This document shows, piece after piece, positions 39,933 to 46,915 of a stretch of 54,150 nt of DNA. The stretch spans positions 1 to 54,150 of IMG/VR virus record IMGVR_UViG_3300028581_000051, one strand, 5' to 3'. Each line of letters begins with the position of its first letter. The first letter of the stretch is position 1. Under the pieces are notes generated by a model that ran no database searches, had not been told where the DNA came from, and saw nothing but the letters and a program-made list of their open reading frames with translations. The DNA comes from a virus. The position numbers and the translations under genes were made by a program.

Positions 39933-40433
39933 GTGTTTAACCAAAAGCCTACCAAACAAATTCCTACTACATTTGCTCTAGGCCAGGAGCTAATAGATGA
40001 CCTTACAGGTTTCTGTGGGTATGCCTATCAGCTACTCTATCAAGATAACGGCAATCTAAGGATCTCCCTTCAACCTAAGAGCAACAGCCCGAGCAAGCTT
40101 GAAGAAGCAATCAGTTTTGATATTCACACGCTGAGTATCGTCAGTGGTGGCTACTCTGACAGGATCCCTCCTGTTACCCCGTTCAAGTACATGTTCGGAG
40201 ACCGCGTGAAAGATAGGCTCACGGGTTTCAATGGGATCATCGTTTGTAGAGCTTACTTTATAAATGGGTGTGCCTTTTACGAAGTTGTCAGTGAGAAGCT
40301 TGATAAAGATCAGCGCCCGGTGTGCTCTTGGATCCCTGAGCGGTACATTGAGCTGGTTAAAATCAGAGCAATATCTCCTCCTGAAAAGACAAAGACAGGT
40401 GGACCTCCCACTAAAGTTTCGTTCCGAGGCTAG
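39933..40433 (+). CDS. Hypothetical protein
   Basis: A 166-residue protein starting at a GTG with GGAGG eight bases upstream. The C-terminal half has FGDRVKDRLTGFNGIIVCR followed by YFINGCAFYEVVSEK, a GD-x-V-x-D-x-x-TG-x-x-G-x-V/I pattern common to a family of uncharacterised phage proteins that fold like small barrels. An earlier DDLTGFCGYAYQ may be a degenerate repeat of the same unit. Function unknown. Confidence 0.73.
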   Translation: MFNQKPTKQIPTTFALGQELIDDLTGFCGYAYQLLYQDNGNLRISLQPKSNSPSKLEEAISFDIHTLSIVSGGYSDRIPPVTPFKYMFGDRVKDRLTGFNGIIVCRAYFINGCAFYEVVSEKLDKDQRPVCSWIPERYIELVKIRAISPPEKTKTGGPPTKVSFRG

Positions 40434-40440
40434 ATTAACC

Positions 40441-40517
40441 GCGCCCATAGCTCAACTGGTTAGAGCCGTCAGCTCATAACTGACTGGTTACAGGTTCAAG
40501 TCCTGTTGGGCGCACCA
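40441..40517 (+). tRNA. tRNA-Met (CAT)
   Basis: A 77-base cloverleaf. Acceptor GCGCCCA/TGGGCGC, anticodon loop CTCATAA with CAT, T-loop GTTCAAGTC, encoded CCA. The first pair is G-C, so it is not an initiator. A tRNA-Ile2 with modified C34 cannot be excluded. Confidence 0.94.
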
Positions 40518-40536
40518 ACTCTGTGGAGACAGAAAA

Positions 40537-40836
40537 ATGACTATCGAAGTACCTCTCAGCAAAGCTCCTAGTAAAATTGCTGAAAAAGCTGCAATGGACC
40601 TCACGTTACTGGTAACTAACTTTACTAAAGACCCTCTTGAATCTGTCGATATTCTTTTGTTGTCAGCTGTAGGTTACAGTGTGGCAGGTTCAGTGTACGA
40701 TAGTCAGTCGACTGGAGAGTCTCGTTTGGACTATATACGTGAGCGACTTGAGTATCTTCATGAATTTCTTATAGGACGTATGGAGAGTGACCCTAAAGCA
40801 CTAGAGCTCGCTGAACTTATAAGGGGATCCCGATGA
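40537..40836 (+). CDS. Hypothetical protein, paralog of the product at 41233
   Basis: A 99-residue helical protein. DILLLSAVGYSVAG and RLDYIRERLEYLHEFLIGR match the layout of the downstream 78-residue protein (DALLLGLASFLRAQ, RLDEFLEYI). It is the first part of a duplicated two-gene block in 40537-42424. Its stop overlaps the next start. Function unknown. Confidence 0.7.
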   Translation: MTIEVPLSKAPSKIAEKAAMDLTLLVTNFTKDPLESVDILLLSAVGYSVAGSVYDSQSTGESRLDYIRERLEYLHEFLIGRMESDPKALELAELIRGSR

Positions 40837-41240
40837 ACGAAATTCTTAAGTATCAAGGTGAATTATACCTAAAGGCTAAGCCTGATGAGTCACTTGCCAA
40901 GACACATTACTTTTCGGTGATGTTGGATGCTGGTTGGATTCTTGCTACGCGGCTGTCTGATGGTAAACTCACTTTTATTGATCCACCAGTTGCAAAACCT
41001 GATGAGTTATACTGTATTGTATGGGTTCGTAAAAACAAGGTCGAGCTTACAGGTGTGTTCGAGAACGACATTGACATCCTTTACGACATCTGGATAGATC
41101 TCGCACCATACGAAAAAGCAAATTTGCTTTTCTATAATATAACTAAAGGTAAGACAAAGGTTGAAACTTTCGTGCGTTCACCCCCAATCCCTTGGGCCTC
41201 CACTAAAACTTACATTGAAGGACTTTACAAGAATGTCTGA
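40833..41240 (+). CDS. Hypothetical protein, GE-x-K paralog family member 1
   Basis: A 135-residue protein related to those at 41606 and 42017. Shared landmarks are GELYLKAK near the start, WIL followed by DGKL, LTGVF-x-ND with ILY in the middle, and a C-terminal helix ending GLYKNV. The three copies differ at most positions, so the duplications are old. It overlaps the preceding gene by four bases and the next by eight. Function unknown. Confidence 0.72.
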   Translation: MNEILKYQGELYLKAKPDESLAKTHYFSVMLDAGWILATRLSDGKLTFIDPPVAKPDELYCIVWVRKNKVELTGVFENDIDILYDIWIDLAPYEKANLLFYNITKGKTKVETFVRSPPIPWASTKTYIEGLYKNV

Positions 41241-41469
41241 ACCTATGACACCCCGCGCAGAAGAAGCCTCAGCAGGCTTTATCAAAGTACTACAGAACCT
41301 TGGAACTGACGAAAGAGAGTCTACGGACGCACTCCTGCTGGGATTAGCTAGTTTTCTAAGAGCTCAAGAACGGCATTTTGGGTCTGAGTTGGGTGAACTC
41401 GCACGGGAAGCACTCATCGACCGTCTTGATGAGTTCCTTGAATATATCAGAGAGCAAGAACGCGTATGA
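41233..41469 (+). CDS. Hypothetical protein, paralog of the product at 40537
   Basis: A 78-residue helical protein from the ATG at 41233, which overlaps the previous gene; the frame extends to 41161 inside that gene. ESTDALLLGLASFLRAQ and LIDRLDEFLEYIREQERV align with the product at 40537. The C-terminal motif is found again in the tiny chimeric gene that follows. Function unknown. Confidence 0.68.
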   Translation: MSEPMTPRAEEASAGFIKVLQNLGTDERESTDALLLGLASFLRAQERHFGSELGELAREALIDRLDEFLEYIREQERV

Positions 41470-41606
41470 GTCGCTACATCACGCACAATGGGGATGTTCG
41501 GGTTAAGACCTACATCGGGTCTGACTTGGCTGAAATTTCGCGCACTGTGATCATCAAGCGTCTTGACGAATTCGTCGAATTTATTAAAGGAAGGGAGCTC
41601 GTATAA
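41466..41606 (+). CDS. Tiny chimeric gene (46 aa)
   Basis: ATG overlapping the previous stop (ATGA), stop overlapping the next start (TAATG). The product joins pieces of two neighbouring families: the start YITHNGDVRVKTYI resembles the start of the product at 42017 (HLIDNGEVWIKTTY), and the end RLDEFVEFIKGRELV resembles the end of the product at 41233 (RLDEFLEYIREQERV). It looks like the fused remains of one duplicated gene pair. Clean coupling on both sides suggests it is still translated. Confidence 0.6.
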   Translation: MSRYITHNGDVRVKTYIGSDLAEISRTVIIKRLDEFVEFIKGRELV

Positions 41607-42016
41607 TGGATAAGTATCATATCGAAGGCGATGAAGTTTTTATTAAGACTAGCTACCGTCCAATTCACCCGCTGAGTCGTAGTAAGGTTCTGGCCGAGCA
41701 TGCACACAATCTCTACTGTAATATCAAGACCGGTGAGCTCAAAGTTCTTCCAACTAAACCGATGGCCTTCAAAGTTTATGGGAAGTACGGCAGAGCTTCG
41801 CAAAATCTGTCCGGTATTTATACTACGGACCAGAATGCAATCTATAAGTTCTACGAGTTACTCACGAACGACTATGCCGAATTCACTCTAGAAGCTTATG
41901 GGTACCGTGACGGATTTTGGGCCAAGAAGGTTTTGGTAATAGATCCCACTCGTCGTTGGAGCCTGATCAAGGAAGATTTGCTCAAGTTTTACGAAGAATA
42001 CGGAAGGGTTAGCTAG
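41606..42016 (+). CDS. Hypothetical protein, GE-x-K paralog family member 2
   Basis: A 136-residue protein with EGDEVFIKTSYRPIHPL at the start, NIKTGELKVLPTKP, LSGIYTTDQNAIYKFY, and a helical end DLLKFYEEYGRVS. These match landmark for landmark the product that starts directly after its stop. Function unknown. Confidence 0.72.
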   Translation: MDKYHIEGDEVFIKTSYRPIHPLSRSKVLAEHAHNLYCNIKTGELKVLPTKPMAFKVYGKYGRASQNLSGIYTTDQNAIYKFYELLTNDYAEFTLEAYGYRDGFWAKKVLVIDPTRRWSLIKEDLLKFYEEYGRVS

Positions 42017-42424
42017 ATGGCGAAGCACCTTATTGATAATGGGGAAGTCTGGATCAAGACCACCTATGACCTAACCGGTCCACTCGGGAAGAGTTCGCTT
42101 CTGGCAACTTACGGAAATGGTGACTGGATTCTTTGTTGCAATATCGCAACCGGAGAACTCAAGTACCTCAAGAACCCGGAAGCGCCTGTAAAGCCAAGTT
42201 ACGCTTTCAGGCTGGCATTCCCTGACTCCAACTTTTTCAATCTAACTGGTGTGTATGGGAATGATCAGTCAGTTCTCTACAAACATCGCCAAGAAGGTTG
42301 TAAGCTGTATGTAATGAAGAGGGCTGAAGTCTTTGCCAGTTTTGTACTCCCGAGAAACGCCACCTGGCTGAATGACCTCAAACCCAAGCTGATTGACCTT
42401 TACAAAACATATGGAAGCGTGTAA
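42017..42424 (+). CDS. Hypothetical protein, GE-x-K paralog family member 3
   Basis: A 135-residue protein with NGEVWIKTTYDLTGPLGKS, GDWILCCNIATGELKYLKN, LTGVYGNDQSVLYKHR and a terminal helix KLIDLYKTYGSV. It begins immediately after the stop of its paralog. A strong hairpin follows at 42445. Function unknown. Confidence 0.72.
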   Translation: MAKHLIDNGEVWIKTTYDLTGPLGKSSLLATYGNGDWILCCNIATGELKYLKNPEAPVKPSYAFRLAFPDSNFFNLTGVYGNDQSVLYKHRQEGCKLYVMKRAEVFASFVLPRNATWLNDLKPKLIDLYKTYGSV

Positions 42425-42444
42425 CAATGAAAAAGATCTCGAGT

Positions 42445-42474
42445 AGTACCCTAGGTAGTTTCACCTAGGGTACT
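42445..42474 (+). terminator. Strong 11-pair hairpin, terminator-like
   Basis: AGTACCCTAGG pairs perfectly with CCTAGGGTACT around the eight-base loop TAGTTTCA. No U-run follows; instead a second small inverted repeat (CTCAC/GTGAG) and GGGACCCTCC come next, and AGGGT of the first hairpin could alternatively pair with ACCCT downstream. It separates the duplicated block from the zinc-finger gene. Confidence 0.5.
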
Positions 42475-42517
42475 CTCACTATACCGGTGAGGGACCCTCC
42501 TTTAATACGAGGTTTAA

Positions 42518-42673
42518 ATGTCTCTCGCGAACAAGCGGAAAAAGGACCAGGAGATGGCCCAGCAGATGAAGCGGCTGGGGATCGAGCGCAATCACACCAA
42601 TTGCCCGATCTGTCATCACACGACGTCTCTGAGCAATCTTCGGTTCCACCTGACGACCTGTCAGGGCCGCTAA
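42518..42673 (+). CDS. Small zinc-finger protein (51 aa)
   Basis: ATG at 42518 behind GAGG. After a highly charged helix (MSLANKRKKDQEMAQQMKRL) comes CPICHHTTSLSNLRFHLTTC: a CxxC pair, then H and C, which fits one zinc ion. Codon use is GC-rich and differs from its neighbours. The overlapping 67-residue frame from 42487 is a shadow. It probably binds DNA or RNA; target unknown. Confidence 0.65.
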   Translation: MSLANKRKKDQEMAQQMKRLGIERNHTNCPICHHTTSLSNLRFHLTTCQGR

Positions 42674-42687
42674 TAACACTACAGTCC

Positions 42688-42710
42688 TGAGCATGACTTT
42701 AAAAGGCTCG
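42688..42710 (+). promoter_or_regulatory. Conserved intergenic hairpin, copy F
   Basis: After AGTCC, the stem TGAGC/GCTCG (first pair wobble) with an inner A-G mismatch closes the loop TGACTTTAAAA. It has the same length and loop style as the five other copies, with the A-T to G-C change in the fourth stem pair also seen in copy A. It sits nine bases before the tRNA-Leu gene. Confidence 0.55.
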
Positions 42711-42719
42711 CTTAATTTT

Positions 42720-42805
42720 GGGGATGTGGCGGAATTGGTAGACGCACCGGACTTAAAATCCGTTGGCTGTAAGTCGTAAGGGTTCGAGTCCCTTCATCCC
42801 TACCA
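42720..42805 (+). tRNA. tRNA-Leu (TAA)
   Basis: An 86-base class II tRNA. Acceptor GGGGATG pairs with CATCCCT (G-T first pair), D-arm GGCGGAATTGGTAGACGC, anticodon loop CTTAAAA with TAA, a variable arm TGGCTGTAAGTCGTA, T-loop GTTCGAGTC, encoded CCA. It reads TTA codons. Confidence 0.94.
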
Positions 42806-42824
42806 ACCTTTAAAGGAAAATACT

Positions 42825-43040
42825 ATGAGTAATACTCGTACTATGATGCGCAAGCTTCGCTCTTTCCGTAACAAGCTGAGTGATCCTGAGAATCAACGCA
42901 TTAAGCCAGGTACGCCTGACCGTCGAGTCAGGAAGCTCGATGTTGATCCCAGGACAGGTCTGGATGTCCCCGCCGGTGTACAGCTGACACTGCATGCCAC
43001 CAAGGGCTATCGTAGCGAGCGTATCACTCACAAGGTTTAA
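42825..43040 (+). CDS. Small basic protein
   Basis: A 71-residue protein with AAAGGAAAA before its ATG. It is strongly basic (RMMRKLRSFRNK-like start after MSNT, then PDRRVRKLD) and likely binds nucleic acid. No family recognised. Confidence 0.68.
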   Translation: MSNTRTMMRKLRSFRNKLSDPENQRIKPGTPDRRVRKLDVDPRTGLDVPAGVQLTLHATKGYRSERITHKV

Positions 43041-43058
43041 ATAAAGGAAATTGTCTAA

Positions 43059-43430
43059 ATGAAAAAGATTGAAATCACCGTTCCTAACGACGTTGTTGCC
43101 ACGATTGTCTCGCTTGTCATGGACTACGTGACTGAACTTCATGTGACTGAAGTCGAAGCTGGTGAGCCCACCCCTAGTCCGGTCAAAGTTGTTAGAGCCA
43201 AGAGGGAAAAGCGAGTGTCCCCAACATCCGCGACGAGACTTGGTAAAATCTATCTAGAGAGCCTCCCTGAAAACGGTGTGCCCATCCCACGCTCAACGGT
43301 TGCTTTTAATATGGAGGCTAAGGGTTACAAACCTAGCGGTGAAAGCTCAACTGCTTCTGGCTTGGTAAAAGAAGGTCTTATTGAAGTTCTAGGAACGGGT
43401 GTTCGTAAGGTTGTTGAAGGAAATACCTGA
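43059..43430 (+). CDS. Tandem-duplicated hypothetical protein, copy 1
   Basis: A 123-residue protein. The first 31 residues (MKKIEITVPNDVVATIVSLV and so on to LHVTE) are almost identical in the next gene. A charged linker (KVVRAKREKRV) leads to a C-terminal unit of about 60 residues with the shape of a winged helix: LGKIYLESLPENGVPIPRST, then SSTASGLVKEGLIEVLG. It may be a DNA-binding regulator that dimerises through the N-terminal part. AAAGGAAA precedes the ATG. Confidence 0.72.
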   Translation: MKKIEITVPNDVVATIVSLVMDYVTELHVTEVEAGEPTPSPVKVVRAKREKRVSPTSATRLGKIYLESLPENGVPIPRSTVAFNMEAKGYKPSGESSTASGLVKEGLIEVLGTGVRKVVEGNT

Positions 43431-43802
43431 ATGAAAAAGATTGAAATCACTGTTCCGAATGAAGTTGTTGCCACGATTGTCTCGCTTGTTATGGACTATG
43501 TCACAGAGCTTCATGTAACTGAAGCCAATCCTGGTAAGCTCAAGCCTAGTGCGTCAACTTTTGAGACCAGCGTTGCTAAGAGAAGAAACAATTCTCCAGT
43601 TTCTCTAACCAGACTCGGTCTTAAAGTACTTTCGTGGTTGCCTGAAGACGGCACGCCTATGGAACGCAGAGAACTACTCAAACTCGTTCTTGGAGAAGGT
43701 TACAGGCTTAGTAGCGAGAGCGCAGTCTTAAGCGGTTTGAAGACTGAAGGCTGTGTTGGCGTCACCAGAACAACTGCTTGGAAAGTAATCAAAACGACCT
43801 AA
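43431..43802 (+). CDS. Tandem-duplicated hypothetical protein, copy 2
   Basis: A 123-residue protein beginning right after the stop of its twin. Only one of the first 31 residues differs (NE for ND), while the linker and winged-helix-like part (LGLKVLSWLPEDGTPMERRE, SSESAVLSGLKTEG) are only distantly similar. The two may share a partner through the N-terminus but recognise different targets. Both start with AATGAAAAAGATTGAAAT. Confidence 0.72.
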   Translation: MKKIEITVPNEVVATIVSLVMDYVTELHVTEANPGKLKPSASTFETSVAKRRNNSPVSLTRLGLKVLSWLPEDGTPMERRELLKLVLGEGYRLSSESAVLSGLKTEGCVGVTRTTAWKVIKTT

Positions 43803-43813
43803 CTTTCTAACCA

Positions 43814-43890
43814 GACTCCATAGCTCAATTGGATAGAGCAACAGCCTTCTAAGCTGTGGGTTGTAGGTTCAAGTCCTACTGGAGTCGCCA
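43814..43890 (+). tRNA. tRNA-Arg (TCT)
   Basis: A 77-base cloverleaf. Acceptor GACTCCA/TGGAGTC, D-arm AGCTCAATTGGATAGAGC, anticodon loop CTTCTAA with TCT, T-loop GTTCAAGTC, discriminator G, encoded CCA. It reads AGA codons, frequent in the tail genes. Confidence 0.95.
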
Positions 43891-43908
43891 ACCTTAAAGG
43901 AAATTCTT

Positions 43909-44103
43909 ATGGATAATATCGTTAAAGGTCTCAAGGCAGTGGCCTTGTTCATTACTGAATTTAAACAAGAAGCCGGAAATGAACTCTACAAAGAAGTTAT
44001 AGAGTTCATCGCGTTCTATGCACGGCGTAATGGCCTCGATCGGCTCACTACAGAGATGGTCCTGGAGGCCTTCTATAAGCGAATTACTTATGGGGAAACC
44101 TGA
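43909..44103 (+). CDS. Small helical protein
   Basis: A 64-residue all-helical soluble protein (VKGLKAVALFITEFKQEAG, LYKEVIEFIAFYARRNG) with AAAGGAAA before its ATG. It overlaps the next gene by 14 bases. Function unknown. Confidence 0.68.
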   Translation: MDNIVKGLKAVALFITEFKQEAGNELYKEVIEFIAFYARRNGLDRLTTEMVLEAFYKRITYGET

Positions 44104-44251
44104 CTTAATAGTAGTGGAATTCTACTTAGTGACTTACAAGCTAGATGGAAAGTCCTGCTGTAAGTCCTTCGATACGTTCATCGAAGCAAACCGTTTCGGA
44201 TCTAAGCTTGGTGCAGGGTTCAAAATACACCCAATCAAGCTTAGGTTCTAA
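44090..44251 (+). CDS. Small hypothetical protein (53 aa)
   Basis: I place the start at the ATG at 44090 (MGKPDLIVVEFYLVTYKLDG); the frame is open to 44018 but only inside the preceding gene. A strand-helix-strand protein: KSFDTFIEANRFGSKLGAGF, then a basic end. Function unknown. Confidence 0.58.
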   Translation: MGKPDLIVVEFYLVTYKLDGKSCCKSFDTFIEANRFGSKLGAGFKIHPIKLRF

Positions 44252-44266
44252 ACACTGGAGAGTGGC

Positions 44267-44506
44267 TTGAGACAATTTAAAGACGTTACTAGCGACCTTG
44301 ATAGGCAGCAACGAACTAGGGCCTATGAGTTAGAGTCTGGCCAGCGTGTTAAGATCCTAGAGCGTATGGTCGTGATTATAGGCGCTGCTAAGGTTTTGCA
44401 TCAGATGGGACTGATCGAAGATCCTGCCACGGCTGAACGGTATCCCGTATACCAGTGGGGTTCTCAGATTGGGACCCTTCCTGGGGATTTGACCCTCATA
44501 ACATAA
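44267..44506 (+). CDS. Small hypothetical protein
   Basis: A 79-residue protein from a TTG with GGAG six bases upstream. Sequence: a charged helix (TSDLDRQQRTRAYELESGQR), then a hydrophobic one (MVVIIGAAKVLHQMG). It overlaps the next frame by 52 bases. Function unknown. Confidence 0.58.
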   Translation: MRQFKDVTSDLDRQQRTRAYELESGQRVKILERMVVIIGAAKVLHQMGLIEDPATAERYPVYQWGSQIGTLPGDLTLIT

Positions 44507-44640
44507 AGTCTACTTCGCCCTTCTATAGCCCAAGGGCTGGAGACTTTGTCGTAACACATGACAAGGTTCTTGCAGCCCCTAACTTGGGTTCAGGAGATCT
44601 AGAAGCAGTTCCAGGATTTATTCGTGATGAAACAATTTAA
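44455..44640 (+). CDS. Small hypothetical protein, uncertain
   Basis: A 61-residue frame from a GTG inside the previous gene. The part beyond 44506 reads like coding sequence (SPFYSPRAGDFVVTHDKVLA), and no other gene covers 44507-44626. The start is uncertain because no ribosome site is clear. Function unknown. Confidence 0.48.
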   Translation: MGFSDWDPSWGFDPHNIKSTSPFYSPRAGDFVVTHDKVLAAPNLGSGDLEAVPGFIRDETI

Positions 44641-44998
44641 AGTATTTGCAGTACACCAAGGGGCTGGGGCAATTACTGTCAAACCTCACAGTCGTTACGA
44701 GGTCCCTATTCTGGAAAACTTTCTTAACAGGTTGGCTAGCGACGGCTATGAGGTAGTTGCAATAACGTCCGACAATAGCTGGTGGCATGTCACAGCTGTT
44801 CAGAACTTCACACCCCAGTACCGTCACCGTACACGAGAAACTGAGTACCAAGTCCTTGGAGTAGGCACCCTTCAAATTAGTACTAAGCCTCTCCAAGATA
44901 ACGACAGGGTTGTAGTCTACCGAGATGAAGAAGGGAACCTTTGGGTGAGAGAGCTCATGGAGTTCCACGATGGCAGATTTGAGGTTGTCAAGGCATGA
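44627..44998 (+). CDS. DUF1653-like protein
   Basis: A 123-residue protein starting at the ATG at 44627 (a GTG at 44624 is in frame). The C-terminal half, YRHRTRETEYQVLGVGTLQ ... DRVVVYRDEEGNLWVRELM ... FHDGRFEVV, follows the DUF1653 pattern (YRH near the start, Y-x-V-L, VVY, W-V-R, F at the end), a small fold common in bacteria and phages. The N-terminal half (ENFLNRLASDGYEVVAI) resembles short DUF4177-like units. Function unknown. Confidence 0.7.
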   Translation: MKQFKVFAVHQGAGAITVKPHSRYEVPILENFLNRLASDGYEVVAITSDNSWWHVTAVQNFTPQYRHRTRETEYQVLGVGTLQISTKPLQDNDRVVVYRDEEGNLWVRELMEFHDGRFEVVKA

Positions 44999-45183
44999 AT
45001 CCTCCAGATGATTTTGTAATTGAACAACTGCGAGCTATCTTTAAAGAGTACGAGACAGTTCTCTCAGCTCTTCTGGAATCCTACGTACAACTTGGGAACT
45101 CTGGTGATTGTGGTTTTTGGGATCCAGAGGAGTTACCCGAAGTAATCGCAGCTCGTAAACTTCTAGTAAGACTGAGGACTTAA
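44995..45183 (+). CDS. Small hypothetical protein
   Basis: A 62-residue helical acidic protein (FVIEQLRAIFKEYETVLSAL) with ATGA overlap upstream and TAATG overlap downstream. Function unknown. Confidence 0.65.
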   Translation: MNPPDDFVIEQLRAIFKEYETVLSALLESYVQLGNSGDCGFWDPEELPEVIAARKLLVRLRT

Positions 45184-45374
45184 TGAGTAACGAACATTGG
45201 GTGGGGATCTCTAAAATTGGAGATAACTATCAAGTACAGCTTAATCTAAACGCTACAAGTGAGCGAGACCGTGTGAAGCATAGGCATAGAGTTTGTAGTC
45301 TACGTAGTAATCGTCAACCAACAACCACGCCTTGGGTTCCAGGGCTTCCTAAGAATTGGAAAGGTAAAGTCTAA
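45183..45374 (+). CDS. Small hypothetical protein
   Basis: A 63-residue soluble, basic protein rich in Arg and Asn (SERDRVKHRHRV), ending in PGLPKNWKGKV. It is coupled on both sides (TAATG). Function unknown. Confidence 0.6.
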   Translation: MSNEHWVGISKIGDNYQVQLNLNATSERDRVKHRHRVCSLRSNRQPTTTPWVPGLPKNWKGKV

Positions 45375-45652
45375 TGGACTACTTTTATGTTCTAGTGTTT
45401 GTGATCCTTGCAGTTATTATCTTACTCATGACGGATCAGCTCCGAAAGGCTGACAAGCAGCTTGTTGCTTTAAAAACTAAGCTTGGCGACACTGAGGCTA
45501 TGCTCAGCTCTGCACGGTACACTCGTGAGAAAGATCAGAAGTCTCTTTCAGCTCACCAAGAGCACATCGAGAGATTGGAAACTGAGATTAGGAAGCTTAA
45601 TGGCTATCTCAAGGCCATGAAGGTCCCCTCTAAGAAGAAAGTCACAAAGTGA
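45374..45652 (+). CDS. Single-pass membrane coiled-coil protein 1
   Basis: A 92-residue protein with an N-terminal hydrophobic segment (FYVLVFVILAVIILLM) and a long charged coiled coil to the end (SAHQEHIERLETEIRKLNG). This is the shape of an inner-membrane spanin, but the cytoplasm-facing orientation cannot be judged and it lies far from the lysis genes. A second protein with the same design follows, coupled by ATGA. Confidence 0.66.
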   Translation: MDYFYVLVFVILAVIILLMTDQLRKADKQLVALKTKLGDTEAMLSSARYTREKDQKSLSAHQEHIERLETEIRKLNGYLKAMKVPSKKKVTK

Positions 45653-46056
45653 TGGAAGGTCTTGCTCACAGTTTTTCAGTCGTCGTTTTCGCACTCCTAG
45701 TCCTCTGGATTATCAGGCTCAGGGCTGACAAGCGGAGGCTTAAGGAAGACATTTCCGCCCAAGGATACACCAATCGGGGTCTTCTCGAAGAAATCTCTCA
45801 GGTTCGCAGCTACGCTGATATGTTTAAGAAGAAGTTTCAGGATTCAGAAGAACGTATCTCGAGGCTTCTTCAAGAAAACGAAAATTTGATTTCTCGGTGG
45901 AATCGAGCTACTAGTAAGCTTGATAAGGCGAAGGCTGAAATTAAAGTTTTAAAGGCTGAAGCCGAGATTGTTGACCACCGGGGTCGCAAGCTTTTAACTC
46001 TGGAAGAGGTCGGAGTCAGCACGAAGCGTTCTAAAAAGAAGGTACCTGGTTCCTAG
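45652..46056 (+). CDS. Single-pass membrane coiled-coil protein 2
   Basis: A 134-residue protein from the ATG overlapping the previous stop. The hydrophobic segment is FSVVVFALLVLWIIRL, followed by a coiled coil over most of the length (SEERISRLLQENENLI, KLDKAKAEIKVLKAEAEI) and a basic end. The pairing with the preceding similar gene suggests the two act together, possibly as a membrane-anchored hetero-coil. Function unknown. Confidence 0.66.
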   Translation: MEGLAHSFSVVVFALLVLWIIRLRADKRRLKEDISAQGYTNRGLLEEISQVRSYADMFKKKFQDSEERISRLLQENENLISRWNRATSKLDKAKAEIKVLKAEAEIVDHRGRKLLTLEEVGVSTKRSKKKVPGS

Positions 46057-46115
46057 ACGGCTGTTATGGGCCAATGACTGTAAACAATTTCACGAGCTAG
46101 TAATAAGGAGCTCCT

Positions 46116-46394
46116 ATGCAAGGTTCTATTTATAGAGAACAAAAACCTGGTCACGCTACCGTAGTTGTGCTCAGGTGTACTAAAGGCAAGTACGTCCGGA
46201 ACTCCAGGGTCATCTATCGAGGCTTTGACCTCAATACAGCCCTGGACCTGGCCAACTTCTTCTGTGATTCAGTATTCATCAAGTTGACGTCTAAGATGTC
46301 AGCAACTCCTGGCTACTTTAAGAAGGAGAAGATGAAACTAGAAGATGTCTTCATCAAGGTTTATAAAGGGAAGCCTACGGTAACCGATGCCTAA
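46116..46394 (+). CDS. Hypothetical protein
   Basis: A 92-residue basic protein with a strong AAGGAG box. Beta-type start (HATVVVLRCTKGKYVRNSR) and a basic helix at the end (KKEKMKLEDVFIKVYKGK). Function unknown. Confidence 0.68.
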   Translation: MQGSIYREQKPGHATVVVLRCTKGKYVRNSRVIYRGFDLNTALDLANFFCDSVFIKLTSKMSATPGYFKKEKMKLEDVFIKVYKGKPTVTDA

Positions 46395-46644
46395 GCTTAT
46401 TGAGCTAATCGAAGATAAAGGTCTTCGAGAATGTCTTGCTCAAGACCTCGATCGGGCGGCTTGTCACTGTGAGAATCTCAACGATACCATCATTAGTATC
46501 AGAGATTCTCAACCGCCCAGCACTAAACGGATCTATCGTAAATTTGGAAAGACCCTTGAAAAGTTCCTTGTGGAGCTTGGGGAACTTGAAGACGCTCTGG
46601 AGAGAGAACATGTCGTTGAAAAACCCAGAAAGTATCGAAACTAA
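46387..46644 (+). CDS. Hypothetical helical protein
   Basis: An 85-residue helical protein (RECLAQDLDRAACHCENLND, KTLEKFLVELGELEDALE). It overlaps the genes on both sides by 8 and 35 bases. Function unknown. Confidence 0.65.
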   Translation: MPKLIELIEDKGLRECLAQDLDRAACHCENLNDTIISIRDSQPPSTKRIYRKFGKTLEKFLVELGELEDALEREHVVEKPRKYRN

Positions 46645-46915
46645 ACTTGCAAGGGCTGTAGTCACTGGAGCCCTCGGAGCGGGTTACTGGATCACGGTCC
46701 ATGATGAAGAAGGCCCTACAGCTACTCAAGAGTGTACTGACCAGGATCAGATCTTCGAAGAGCTCGCGGAAACTGATTTCAACGAAATACAATTGGGCGG
46801 AATGAGTGGTCATAAATTTATCACTTTCATCTGGGGTCTTGGAGATGAAGTGGTCAGTGATCACTCAGTGGGTCTTGAAGACGAGCTCGCAATTTGGACG
46901 GCAGGGGTTTATTAA
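46610..46915 (+). CDS. Hypothetical protein
   Basis: A 101-residue acidic protein from the ATG at 46610, eight bases after GGAG; the longer frame from 46436 lies inside the previous gene. Sequence: SIETKLARAVVTGALGAGYW, then VHDEEGPTATQECTDQDQ and later a Gly-rich beta part. Its stop overlaps the glutaredoxin start (TAATG). Function unknown. Confidence 0.66.
   Translation: MSLKNPESIETKLARAVVTGALGAGYWITVHDEEGPTATQECTDQDQIFEELAETDFNEIQLGGMSGHKFITFIWGLGDEVVSDHSVGLEDELAIWTAGVY

Noticed and set aside
42474-42515. T7-promoter look-alike (CTCACTATA and, further on, TAATACGA)
   Set aside because: The two halves are in the wrong order and the phage's repeated motif is different; taken as coincidence.
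42487-42690. 67-codon frame overlapping the small zinc-finger gene
   Set aside because: Low-complexity Pro/Asp/Ser product; the frame from 42518 has the ribosome site and a CxxC...HxxxC motif.
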